Shown here: positions 54,690 through 64,000 of the stretch, in pieces
Layout: every line of letters starts with the position of its first letter
How positions within the stretch are numbered: position 1 is the first letter of the stretch
From: Callorhinus ursinus
Lineage: Eukaryota; Chordata; Mammalia; Carnivora; Otariidae
Direction of reading: 5' to 3'
DNA length: 64,000 bases
Assembly: GCF_003265705.1 (NCBI RefSeq)
Contig: NW_020312894.1
Location: 7,162,223-7,226,222 of the forward strand
Notes under the pieces: generated by a model
Told to the model about the DNA's origin: nothing
The model's database searches: none
Seen by the model: only the letters and a program-made list of their open reading frames with translations
Program-made: the position numbers and the translations under genes

Positions 54690-55285
54690 ATGCGTACCAC
54701 TCATTGATCAAAATGGTTCAAGCAGAAAGTCAGAAAAAAAAAATCATAAGTACTTTAAACTTTATGTTTAAATTAAAACAAATAAATTTACACAGATTTG
54801 ACAATATTCTAACATAGGTGCAAGACCTCTTCTTTCAGTGTTAAGTATTCAAGTGCATTTCAAATGTATTATTTATATATTAATTTTTTATACTATTAAT
54901 ACACTGGCATACATTTTTGTTTTGATATACTTTATAATGGAGCAAGAACTTGGACATTTCCAAATAATCTCTTAATTTTCTAGCTTATTGTGGCTCTTCA
55001 ATTCTTAGTTATTGTGATTTTTTACCATTGCCTTGATCGCTCCTAACTATAGCAATTTTTCAATGACTCATCTATATTGTGTCTGTTCGAGAGCACTCAA
55101 CTCATATTTTATAGATACAGGTCTTTTTTCCTTGCCCCCCTCACATTTCATGAGTTCATTCAATGTTTAATTAGATTACCTAGTTACAATAACAAGGACA
55201 ATTGACATAAACAGTTTTGGGAACTAACACATTGGACTCTGGGTAATCACACAATCCAGCTGGTGGGGAAAATGCACAGATGTTC
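54690..55285. other. Unique AT-rich sequence
   Basis: No named repeat or gene. Confidence 0.5.
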
Positions 55286-55289
55286 TGAG

Positions 55290-55463
55290 CAAGTGATCTC
55301 TAGACCAGCAACATCAGCATCCCTCAGAACTTGTGAAAAATGAAAATTCTCCAGCCCAATCCAGACCTAGTGAATTAGAAACTGCAGGGGTAGAGCCCAG
55401 AAATCTATGTCTTAACAAGCCCTCCAAGTGATTCTGACGTTCCCTAACATTCGAGAACCACTG
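55290..55463 (-). mobile_element. hAT-Charlie MITE, MER20-like, antisense
   Basis: 'agaccagcaacatcagcatccctcagaacttgtgaaaaatgaaaattctccagcccaatccagacctagtgaattagaaactgcagggg' and 'cttaacaagccctccaagtgattctgacgttccctaacattcgagaaccactg' match the MER20-type MITE. Its cagtggttctc terminal repeat is clear at the right end. Confidence 0.8.
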
Positions 55464-55624
55464 CTCTAGAGAGTAATCTGCTAGTCCCATACTTTCTACA
55501 CAAGTGTGGACCATGTTTCATCAAGGGCTTGGAGGGCATCATTTAATCAATCACAGTGAAGAGAACTTCTTGTGCATATCCCTATGTATATATGTAAACT
55601 ATTTTTTAACCAAATTGAATCAGT

Positions 55625-56002
55625 CTGTAGCAGACTCCTCTGGTACTCCAGGTCACATACCCTGGACCACCCCTAATTTCAGCCCCAAGTGGGGCAGGCA
55701 GTTCTGGGTGAGCACCACATCCTCTCTTACATACTGTCCACCTTTTCATCTTCTGTCCAGACACTCTGTCTCCTGTCTTGCAATCCGGGGACACTTCTGG
55801 GGCCCTTCTATACTCTTCTCAGGAGGTTGCAGGTGGATCAAGCTCTTGATTCCCCCATTATGTGATGATTTTGCTGTTTCCTCTTCCCTGACTCACTCTC
55901 CCTGCCTCATCACTCCCTCTTCCTGGGATCTCTTCCCAAAGAAACTACCCGCACCACACCCCTGTCTCAGGCTCTGCTTCCAAGGAAACCCACACTAAGA
56001 CA
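55625..56002 (+). mobile_element. ERVL-type solo LTR
   Basis: 'gtagcagactcctctggtactccagg...', 'gggatctcttcccaaagaaactacccgc...cccctgtctcaggctctgcttccaaggaaacccacactaagaca' has the same 3' end as the element at 31400-32053. No internal viral sequence. Confidence 0.65.
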
Positions 56003-56009
56003 TATCCTT

Positions 56010-56460
56010 TTTTCTTAATCATACGCTTTTGATATCTTTTCATCTCAGCACCTGTGTTCTATCTCATTTTGTGAGAGAGATTGATGTTGTATATCATCAT
56101 ATGCATCTACTGTAATTTAACAAGTCATCTACTGATAGACATTTAGAGTGTTTCAGATTACAACGTGATGAAATTGTTTTACAAAAGTCTTTCCACTCAA
56201 ACAGATATATCTATTGGGAAACTTACAAAAGTAAAAGTGCTGGGTTCATGCATTTAACATTTTTATTAGTGCTGCCAGATTTCCCTCCAAAAAAACTATG
56301 CCAAGTAAAATGCACCCCCGAGGTGTGTGATGTTGCGTTATCTTTCCCACCACTTAGAATCACCGATTTTCTTACTCTCATAGGTAAAAATTGGTATCAC
56401 ATGGATATTTTATTTAAATGACCTTAATTTTGAGCATGAAAAAAATGTTAGTCTCTATAA
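56010..56460 (-). mobile_element. Old L1 3' UTR fragment, antisense
   Basis: 'catctactgatagacatttagagtgtttcagattacaacgtgatg', 'aaagtgctgggttcatgcatttaac' and 'gtgctgccagatttccctcc' follow the antisense L1M 3' UTR. Confidence 0.6.
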
Positions 56461-56660
56461 TAGTCCATCCAATGGATAGAGCCCCCCTTTTTTTACCTTT
56501 TATATTTTATTTTTGCCTCTAGTCTTGTGCTACTATAAATAATGATAAACATTCTTATTTATAAACGTTGTGCCTCTAATCGTTTTTAGCATAGATTTTA
56601 AAAGTTGAATTACGTGGTCAAAAAATAGGAACAGTTTAAAGGCTCTTGAAACAGGCTAAC

Positions 56661-56871
56661 GTAGGGACACCTGGGTGGCTCAGTCGTTAAGCATCTGCCT
56701 TCAGCTCAGGTCATGATCCCAGGGTCCTGGGATCAAGGCCTGTTGTTGGGCTCCCTGCTCGTCGGGAAGCCTGCTTCTCCCTCTCCCACTCCCCCTGCTT
56801 GTGGAACCTCTCCCACTGTCTCTCACTGTCAAATAAATAAATAAAATCTTAAAAAAAAGAAAGAAGAAGGA

Positions 56872-56943
<72 letters not shown>

Positions 56944-56951
56944 AAAAGAAA
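56661..56951 (+). mobile_element. Can-SINE with a GAAA-expanded tail
   Basis: Copy of the 'cccactccccctgcttgtggaacctc' subfamily. After aataaataaataaaatctt the A tail has become a long (GAAA)n tract. A perfect 13-bp target-site duplication gaaacaggctaac lies at 56648-56660 and 56952-56964, so the microsatellite lies wholly inside the insertion. Confidence 0.97.
56859..56951 (+). repeat. (GAAA)n microsatellite, about 90 bp
   Basis: Imperfect at the left (gaaagaagaagg), then about 18 regular GAAA units, then gaaaaagaaa. It grew from the SINE A tail. All-purine on this strand, so it can form triplex-type structures and is likely polymorphic. Confidence 0.95.
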
Positions 56952-58699
56952 GAAACAGGCTAACAAATTACTTCCCAGAAATGTGGAATCAGTCTATACA
57001 CCCAACTTCAGTAGATGAGAATGACTATCTCCCTCATTCTTACAATCTTTGGAAATGGAAGACATGGAATTTCATTGCTGTTTTTATTTTCATTTATTTG
57101 ATGGCTAGTAAAGTAAAATATTTTTATGTTTATTCTCCATTTGTACTTTTCTTTCATTGATTTCTTACCCGTAGCCTATTTTTCTATCATGTTGAGCACT
57201 TTTCTTACTGGGTAGTAAGAACTACATATTAATTATTTTAACACTTGGTCTCTTTTTAATTTATATTTTTTCAGGGAAATCCATTAGAAATAAACAAAAT
57301 CTAAACATTAGAAATTATAAAGGCTTTTAAAGAGAGACATTAAAGAAGACCCAAATGGAGAGAAAGCATGTGTTTATGGATAAAACAACTTCTCTCTTCA
57401 TTTTCTCTTTTAATTTTGTAATGTCTTTGGAATGTACATTTTTAGTGTATATGGTACAGTTTTACAGTGAAAATACAAAAATAACATGTTTCTATTAGGT
57501 TGATTATCTTTTTTTTAAGGAGTTCTAAGGGATTTTTCATATTTTCTTGACAATCATCCTTTGTCACTTATCTCTACTACTGATATCTTCCAGTTTGTGG
57601 CTTTCCATTTCACTTTTTAAAAAATGGTTGTTCTTTTTTAAATGGTTTTTGATTAAAGAAGAAGTAGAATAGGAAGAGAAGAAGGAGGAGGAGGAAGCCT
57701 TTCATTTTCATTTAGTCAGAATTAGCATTCTTCCCTGTTATGCTTGTTTGAGTTTTTTGAAAAAGTCCAGCCTGGCTCAAGCTGAGAATGATATTCACCT
57801 CTATTTTAAAGTGTCATTTTGACAGTCAAAACTTTAATCCACTTGGAGTTGATAAGGACCCAATTTGGTTTTCCATATGGAGAATCAATTTTCCAGCTTC
57901 ATTTATTGAGTGCTCCATCTCTCCCCAGTGATCACTTATGACACCTGTGTTACTATTTCACAGTTCCACATACACAGGGATTTCTTCCTGCTCTCTCGGT
58001 TCCACTCACAATTTGCCTATCCGAGCACTGATTCTACTACCTTCATTATTGAATGTTTAAAATAAGACTTAGGTCTGACAGGGCAACTGTCCTAACAGTT
58101 ACTAATTGCTCTTGGCCCTCCTACTGCTCCACGTACATTCTAGAATTAAATTGTCAAATTCCACAGAATAGAATTGTGCTGACTCTATAGATCTAGTGGG
58201 GGGGGTGGCAGGAAAGAATTGAAATCCTATCCATGAACATAAAATTTCTCTCAGTTTATCTAGGTCTTCTGAATATGACTTATTAAAGAATTTTATATTT
58301 TTAAGTTTTTGCTTTGCATTCCTCTTTATACGGTTAATTGTAGCTATTGTGTAATGTTTTGGCTATTATAAATAATGACCTTCTTAATATTACATTTTCT
58401 AACTGTTTATAGATGGTGTATAGAAATGTCACTGGCATTTGTCTATTGGTTCCATATCCAACCACCTTGCTAACATCTCCTGTAAGCACAAAAATTTTTA
58501 GATTATTTGGAGTTTTCTATGTACTCAGTAATGTCATCTGCAAATAGTAATAGTCATGTATTTCTTTCTAATCCTAATGTCTTTAATTTCTTTTTCATGT
58601 CTTTATTATTCTTTGACAAGGACTTCAAGGACAGTATTGAATAGTAGGGGCATTAGAAGATATCCTTGTCTTATTCCTACAAATCAGTATAACAAAAAC

Positions 58700-58990
58700 A
58701 ACCAACCAAGTTGAAAAATGGAAAAGACATAAGCCTATAAATTCAGAGGAGGAAAAAATATAGCCTATAAATGTATGAAAAGATATTCAATTTTATTAGA
58801 ACTGAGAAAATGCAAATCAAGATCACAATAAGATGCAATTTTATTCCCATTCAACTGACAAAAATGAAGAAGGCTGACGTAGAAGTGTTGGACAGAATGT
58901 GGACTGAGGTGATCTCTTGGACCTTGCTGATGGGATGTAGGGAATGGGAAGGGGTGGAGGGTGGGCAGCACACAGGAAATGTAAGCCACC
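58700..58990 (+). mobile_element. Old L1 ORF2 end fragment, sense
   Basis: 'gttgaaaaatggaaaagacataagcc', 'tatgaaaagatattcaattttattagaactgagaaaatgcaaatcaagatcacaataagatgc' and 'aaaatgaagaaggctgacgtagaagtgttggacagaatgtgg' are sense L1 from the late ORF2 region. Confidence 0.75.
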
Positions 58991-58999
58991 TTATTGTTT

Positions 59000-60450
59000 G
59001 AAGACATACAGCACTGCACCATGAGCCAGTGACAGGCCATGCAGTTCATCCTCCAGCTCCCTGGGATAGGTGTCTCCATCCTGGTCAAAGAGGAAGGGTT
59101 GGGGAGGTTAAGGCTGGGGTTCGGACCATGCCCTTTCTGCTCCGCCATGTTGCCTCCCATTCTACCAGTCTTGGAATCTCCCCTTCCCCCCGAGCTGAGT
59201 GCAGACCTGGCACTAGTAGGTGCTTATTCACTGTTTTCTGGGTGAATCAAGAATGAAGACATTTTAAGAAAAGTTCTCAGAGGCTCCTGGCTGTACCCTG
59301 GAGACCGGTTTGTCTTTCTCCAGCACATATTAGCATACTGTCAAAGATTAAACACCAGGCTACTCTGGCTCTGCTAAGAAAATAAATAAATGGATCTTGG
59401 CATTCAGGGAGCAAACTGCTAGTGGCCAAATATTTTTTAATTTTAAATAAGTACCATGGGACTTCCGGGCTGAAGGATGAAGGTCCTTTGATTTGAACTT
59501 CATTCAGCATCTTCATATATGGCACAAAAGTACTGAGTGCACATGGATCTGCTAATGTGCCTGAAATGATTTGAAAATGAAAAGCCTTAAGAAATCACAT
59601 TTACTATTTTCCAAAAGACATAGCGAAAATGTGATATCTGTAGCCTAGATTACACAAGAGAGTTGTGTTTCCTTCTTTCTTTTTTTAAATCTGTTTACTG
59701 ACAGGAAGAAAAAAATAGCAATAATGGGAGGAAAAAATTCTGCTTTCTGCCTAACACATGATTTGGCTGACAGCACAAAGAATCAGATAATTCTACAGAA
59801 AACTGACAAGCTAGATAGTGATTGGGATGAAGCTGTAGAGTTCACCAAATACCCACAAATATTACTGTCTGATGCTTAACATTCACAAACCATTAGATCC
59901 AACATGTATATTTACGGTTTGATAATCAGCTGTCATTAACAGATGAATAAACAACATAATGCTCATGTTTAGAAGGAATATACAAATGGGAGAAAAAGTG
60001 CCAACAACCCAAGAAAGCTTACCTTGTTCCCCCCCATTAAAATAAAGAGGAATGAATCTCTATCATTTTAATAGTTGAATCTTATCTGATATTCTGTCTT
60101 GTCTTAGCTGGCAGAGCCTCAGATTTCTTTTTTTTTCACATGAATCTTATAGTATCAGTCTGTCTTATCAGGAAAAGTTATGTTAAAGTTACCAGATTAG
60201 AGATAATCATTCAATGGCCATCTCTACCTAATCAACCCACAATAGCACCTATGCAAACGAAAGAGTTCAACAATGTCTTTCAGGCTGATAGAACTATTCT
60301 GTAATTTTAATTGTACCTCTCACTAGCCTAGGGAAGTCACTGAATCTCTCTGGAGTTCAAACTCTTTGAGCCAGCTCTTGGATTATGATAATGGACCTAG
60401 AAGAAGTGTATCAAGTAAAACTCTTCACCCTGGGGCATTATATGGATGAC
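59000..60450. other. Repeat-poor unique block
   Basis: About 1.45 kb. A possible short sense MIR piece is at 60305-60370 (cctagggaagtcactgaatctctctgg). The stretch 59.69-59.96 kb is AT-rich and looks constrained. No gene recognised. Confidence 0.45.
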
Positions 60451-60452
60451 AA

Positions 60453-60488
60453 TGTGATGGTGATGATGGTGATGGTGATGATGATGAT
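60453..60488 (+). repeat. (GATGGT/GATGAT)n minisatellite
   Basis: gatggtgatgatggtgatggtgatgatgatgat: eleven or so GAT/GGT triplets. Confidence 0.9.
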
Positions 60489-60584
60489 TTCATCTCAATG
60501 CAATGGGAAATGTACACACAGATACATCTGATTTGGGGGTGAGTGGCCAGGGTCTCTTGCATGGCAGCCCTTTTAAAACTCAAC

Positions 60585-61055
60585 AATGTTTGTACAACCA
60601 TCTTCACAACAGTATGATTCACAATAGCTAAAAGGTGGAAACAACCCAAGTGTCCATTGATGGATAAATGAATAAACAAAATATGGTCTGTACATACAAT
60701 GGAATATTGTAAGGCTACAACATGAATAAAGCTTGGGGACATTGTGCTAAGGGAAACACACCAGTCACAAAAGGACAAATACAGTATGATCCCACTTATG
60801 TGAGGTCCCTGAAGTAATCAAATTCATAAAGACAAAGAGTAGAATGGTGGTGAGTGAAAGGCAGGATGGGGGACCACTGTTTAATGGAGACAGAGTTGCA
60901 ATTTACAAGAGGAAAAGAGCTCTGGAGATGGATGGTGGTGGTGGTTGCCCAGCAATATCAATGTTCTTAACACTACAGAGCTATACCTTTAAAATGGTTA
61001 AGATGGTAAATTTTATGTTATATATATTTTACCACAATTAAACGTTAATTTTTTA
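60585..61055 (+). mobile_element. L1 3' UTR, sense
   Basis: 'cacaatagctaaaaggtggaaacaacccaagtgtccattgatggataaatgaataaacaaaatatgg', 'tacagtatgatcccacttatgtgaggtccctg' and 'tttaaaatggttaagatggtaaattttatgttatatatattttaccacaat' are the classic L1M 3' UTR. Confidence 0.85.
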
Positions 61056-61059
61056 AAGA

Positions 61060-61495
61060 ATCAAGCTTTTTTAAAAACCCAAAAACCTCAACGGTAGCCT
61101 TCCAGGTGAAAACTGAGCCCCAGCATTCTCTTTTCTCCTGAGACTCCATTAAAATAATATTGAAGGAACAAAAAAATGTAGGATCTCACAACAATGAAGG
61201 AAACCAAAGGGAGCCATCAGTTCCTAGATAATGTATAGGTGATGGGTGAATCTAGGCTGTGAAATAGAGCAGAGGGAGACAGAAGCTGGATGTGAGTGGT
61301 AGGCATGGGGTGGGCGGGGGCATTCAGCCCAGAAGTACCCAGAGAGTCTCCAGACTTGAAAACTGCAGCCAACTGGATCTCTCTCCATGCACCTGCCCTC
61401 AGGTCTACAGTGCTCGTGACACAAAAAGATATGTTCATAATAAGCGCCATATTTAAAGTAACTTGCCAACATGAGCTGCAATATACCACATATAT
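61060..61495. other. Unique sequence, no gene recognised
   Basis: No named repeat. Overlapping minus-strand frames of 90 and 95 codons lack a recognisable product. Confidence 0.5.
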
Positions 61496-61499
61496 TGAT

Positions 61500-61735
61500 C
61501 AGTGCTACCATTTACTGAAACTTTTCTGTGTGCCAGGCCCTGTACCAAGCACTTTACCTGCATTATCACATTTGATACTCACGGCAACCCTATGGGGTTG
61601 GCAGTTTTCTTACTATTTTCTCTTTATACATGAGAAAACAGAAGCTCCAAGAAGTTGCCCCAAACTGTCTGACTCCATCCTCTTAACTTAAAGTAACACC
61701 CACATCTGTCTGACTTCATATTCTCAACCACTGTT
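61500..61735 (-). mobile_element. MIR SINE, antisense, nearly full length
   Basis: 'accatttactgaaacttttctgtgtgccaggccctgtaccaagcactttacctgcattatcacatttgatactcacggcaaccctatggggttggc' and 'catgagaaaacagaagctccaagaagttgcccc...ctgtctgactccatcctctt' cover almost the whole antisense MIR. Confidence 0.85.
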
Positions 61736-61739
61736 ATCA

Positions 61740-62034
61740 GGCCTCCAGTATGCTCTCTGGAGAACATTAAATGGCTTAGAAACATCAGACAGACGCAGCT
61801 AAGGATACCTGTACACAGATGTACACCCAAATAGGTATTATGGACCAGATATCTCAGGAACGGGAGGAATAAAATCCCTTCTTGCCTCTACCTCTCATGG
61901 GCTGGACCCAATGGGAGGAAGTTGGACACAAGAGAGTGTATTGGTGCAGTCCCCATGGACCCCCACGGGCACAGAGCCTCTCTGGGGTGAAGTGAGAAGG
62001 GGGAGAATAGAGGTATAGAAGGGAATCCATCCCA
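61740..62034. other. Unique sequence, no gene recognised
   Basis: Nothing recognised. Confidence 0.5.
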
Positions 62035-62410
62035 TCGATTTATTGTCTGTCTCCCTGATAAAAATGTAAGCTCTAGGAGCGCCTGGGTGGCTCAGTCATT
62101 AAGCGTCTGCCTTCGGCTCAGGTCCATGATTCCAGGTCCTGGGATCGAGCCCCGCATCGGACTCCCTGCTCAGCGGGAAGCCTGCTTCTCCCTCTCCCAC
62201 TCCCCCTGCTTGTGTTCCCTCTCTTGCTGTGTCTCTCTCTGTCAAATAAATAAAATCTTAAAAAAAAAAAAAATGTAACCTCTAAGAGCACAGAGCTCTA
62301 TGGACTGCTGTCTGTGTTGTTCACTGATATATCCCAAATAGCTAGAACTGTGGTCAGTTTAGAGTACAGAGCAGATGCACAGTGAACTTTTGTTAAATAC
62401 ATGAATGATT
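62035..62410 (+). mobile_element. L2 LINE 3' end, sense, split by a SINE
   Basis: Left part 'ttattgtctgtctccctgataaaaatgtaagctcta'; right part 'agagcacagagctctatggactgctgtctgtgttgttcactgatatatcccaaatagctagaactgtgg...gcacagtgaacttttgttaaatacatgaatga'. This is the sense L2 terminal segment. Confidence 0.75.
62076..62268 (+). mobile_element. Can-SINE, full length, inserted in L2
   Basis: Complete copy of the 'cccactccccctgcttgtgttccctctcttgctgtgtctctctctgtc' subfamily. Target-site duplication aaaaatgtaagctcta (62060-62075) recurs at 62269-62284 with one change. Confidence 0.97.
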
Positions 62411-62449
62411 TATTGCCTGAGCCAGCTGACCAACGAACATCATCTAGGG

Positions 62450-62660
62450 CAGGAATCAGCAAATACAACAAGGAGCCAAATCCTGCCATCCTTCTGTTCT
62501 TGTAAATAAAGTTTTATAGAAACACAGCCACCATTTGTTTACATATGGCTACTTCATGCAATAACAGCAGAGTTGAGCAGGGACGATGAGACTGTAGGGC
62601 CCACAAAACTGAAAACAGTTGCTATTTGGCCCTTTCCAGGAAAAGTTTGCTGATCCCTCT
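62450..62660 (+). mobile_element. hAT-Charlie MITE (CAGGGGTCGGCAAAC-type)
   Basis: 'caggaatcagcaaatacaacaaggagccaaatcctgcc', 'cttgtaaataaagttttatagaaacacagccaccatttgtttac', 'acagcagagttgagcaggga' and 'ctatttggccctttccaggaaaagtttgctgatccct' span the whole MITE, with inverted ends. Non-autonomous. Formal subfamily name not certain. Confidence 0.8.
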
Positions 62661-62664
62661 GGTT

Positions 62665-63390
62665 GGGGGACTGGGAGCCAGGGAGATAATAGGGAGCCAG
62701 GGACCAAGAGCTACTGAATCTCAGTACCTAAGCAGCACCTAGATGGGAAACAATTTCTTAGCCCATAATTCCAGTTTGTGAATGACCTCTACACAAACCC
62801 CAAACGATCCTGAAGAAGCAAGTCTTCTTATGCAGAAGGAAACTCCCTCATCAGGACACCTCACACATAGATGAGGGTAACGACACCATCAGCGAATAGA
62901 AGTTTTATCCGAGGAGCTTACAGAGGTTTCTCATCTCATTAATCCTGGTGACTTGTGTGGTGAAGAGGTGCCTGAGGATGGGTCTACCCAAAGAGCTTCC
63001 GTTTTCCAAAGTTCTCCAGTCAGGCGGAGTGGCAAGGCAGAAGTCCTTCCCTCCTGCCTACCCTCTGTTCCCCGGAACTCTCTCCTCCGAGATTCTCTTC
63101 AGGGTTTAAGCTCAACCATGAATCATATTTTCCCCTCAGTTTTGACCCTGAAACCACAAACTTCAGCTTAGCTATTTAACTTGAGCGTACAGCAAGCTGG
63201 GGGACATGGAGTGCAGTTTACATTTCCCAATACCCTCACTGTGGCAGGCTGAGGTGAGGCTTCTCACTGCTCACCGCCAGTGCACGTAGCCCGTCGGAGC
63301 GGCTGCCCCTGCACGCCTCACCTCCTCGCTGGTCTTCCAGAGCCATCCTTTTCATCTCCCTCCCAAAGGGACATCTACACTCAGCACTTT
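62665..63390. other. Unique sequence, no gene recognised
   Basis: No named repeat or supported gene. It contains several CpG at 63.28-63.32 kb. Confidence 0.5.
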
Positions 63391-63396
63391 GTGCTC

Positions 63397-63730
63397 TGGG
63401 CTGAATGTTTGTGTCCCTCTAAAATTCACATGTTGAAGCCCTACCCACCAGCGTGATGGCATCTAGAGGGGGGGCTCTGGAGGGGTCACTCAATCATGAT
63501 GGTGGAGCCCTCCTGACCGGGACTAGTGCCCTTCCCAGAAGGGATGGGAGGGAGATGATCTCTCCCTCTGCCATGTGAGGATACAAGAGAGAGGCTGTCT
63601 ATGGTCTAACCAGGTGCCAACCACGTGGACCTCCTGATGTTAGACGTCAGGCTCCGGAACCACGAGAAACAAATGCGTGCTTTGTAAGCTCCCCCAGGCT
63701 AGGCTGTTTGTTCTAGCAGCTGAGCTGACC
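63397..63730 (+). mobile_element. MaLR (MLT1-like) solo LTR, sense
   Basis: 'tgggctgaatgtttgtgtccctctaaaattcacatgttgaagccctacccaccagcgtgatggcatctag', 'caatcatgatggtggagccctcctgaccgggactagtgccctt', 'ctgccatgtgaggatacaag' and 'aggctccggaaccacgagaaacaaatgcgtgctttgtaagc' follow MLT1 from start to end. Confidence 0.88.
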
Positions 63731-63734
63731 CCTC

Positions 63735-64000
63735 CACATTCCCACCTTGCTGAGGTTTGCTTCCTGCCTGTAAGCTCTGCCACCACCTGGCAATCCACTC
63801 CACAAAGCCCACCGGAACCACCACAGACATCAGCCAGACTAAAACTGTGCGCACTCAGACACGCAGTCTTTGCACTTATAAAATGGCATTATTTTTGCAC
63901 ATGGACACTAACAGTGAGCCATTTGCCTCTGGGATGAATCACGGAGTTCTAATGGACAGGGGCAAGCCTCTGCTGACACAGCACTGTATTCACTTTTCCC
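63735..64000. other. Unique sequence to the window edge
   Basis: Nothing recognised. An 86-codon frame at 63677-63937 starts in the LTR and has no domain. Confidence 0.5.

Larger units (their letters stand above)
56500..58685 (-). mobile_element. L1 LINE 3' UTR and ORF2 C-terminal side, antisense, split by a SINE
   Basis: It begins with a second 3' UTR copy ('gtgctactataaataatgataaacattc'), is split by the Can-SINE at 56661-56951, then continues with 'gatatcttccagtttgtggctttccatttcac', 'ccacttggagttgataaggacccaatttggttttccatatgg', 'catccatgaacataaaatttc' analogues, 'actcagtaatgtcatctgcaaatagtaatag' and 'agtattgaatagtaggggcattagaagatatccttgtcttattcct'. The reading frame is destroyed. The end at 58685 meets an oppositely oriented L1 fragment. 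Confidence 0.8.

Noticed and set aside
55504..55998. 164-codon plus-strand open frame
   Set aside because: It lies almost wholly in an ERVL-type LTR, which does not code for protein.

Overview
This window looks like non-coding mammalian DNA from an arctoid carnivoran (the bear, seal and weasel side of the dog-like carnivores). The main evidence is 19 copies of the tRNA-Lys-derived Can-SINE. The copies carry the arctoid form of the head and body (GCCTTCGGCTCAGGTCATGATC, then a pyrimidine-rich stretch and an AATAAA tail). I see no copy of the distinct young canid SINEC_Cf form. A short carnivore L1 3' UTR insertion with an intact target-site duplication (29898-30216) agrees with this. The species is inferred from remembered repeat consensus sequences, not from a database search.

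I find no convincing protein-coding gene, tRNA gene, rRNA gene, CRISPR array or bacterial-type operon. The longest open frames are made by microsatellites (6.3-7.0 kb), by a G/C homopolymer block (49.4-50.1 kb), by GC-rich DNA (19.0-19.7 kb), or by frames that run through transposons. The window is best read as intergenic or deep intronic sequence.

Layout. 0-5 kb: an antisense L1 ORF2 fragment, a possible LTR, two Can-SINEs in opposite orientation, and old L1, L2 and MaLR pieces. 5-14 kb: AT-rich and compound TC/AC microsatellites, three Can-SINEs, MIR copies, a nearly complete MaLR LTR and an L1 3' end. 14-28 kb: L2, a 1.5 kb sense L1 3' half, an antisense LTR, a CpG-rich stretch at 19 kb, two close Can-SINEs, a 2.6 kb repeat-poor block (21.5-24.1 kb), an internally deleted sense L1, and a small CpG-rich pocket at 27.0-27.2 kb. 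28-35 kb: an antisense old L1 that received a Can-SINE and a young L1, then an ERVL-type LTR, a second antisense L1/HAL1-type tract, MER5A and a MaLR LTR. 35-40 kb: mostly unique sequence, with an L1 fragment holding a run of 24 G. 40.8-45.4 kb: a long antisense L1 carrying four Can-SINE insertions, followed by L2 and two LTRs. 48.7-50.3 kb: L2 remnants grading into a CpG island with a very unusual G-run/C-run block. 51-64 kb: L1 fragments, L2, hAT MITEs, LTRs and three Can-SINEs, one with a long GAAA-expanded tail.

The items most worth a second look are the CpG island at 49.9-50.3 kb that has no recognisable gene, the adjacent G/C homopolymer block, the CpG-rich pocket with a short open frame at 27.0-27.2 kb, and the well-dated nested insertions. 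I did not find a new biological system and do not claim one.
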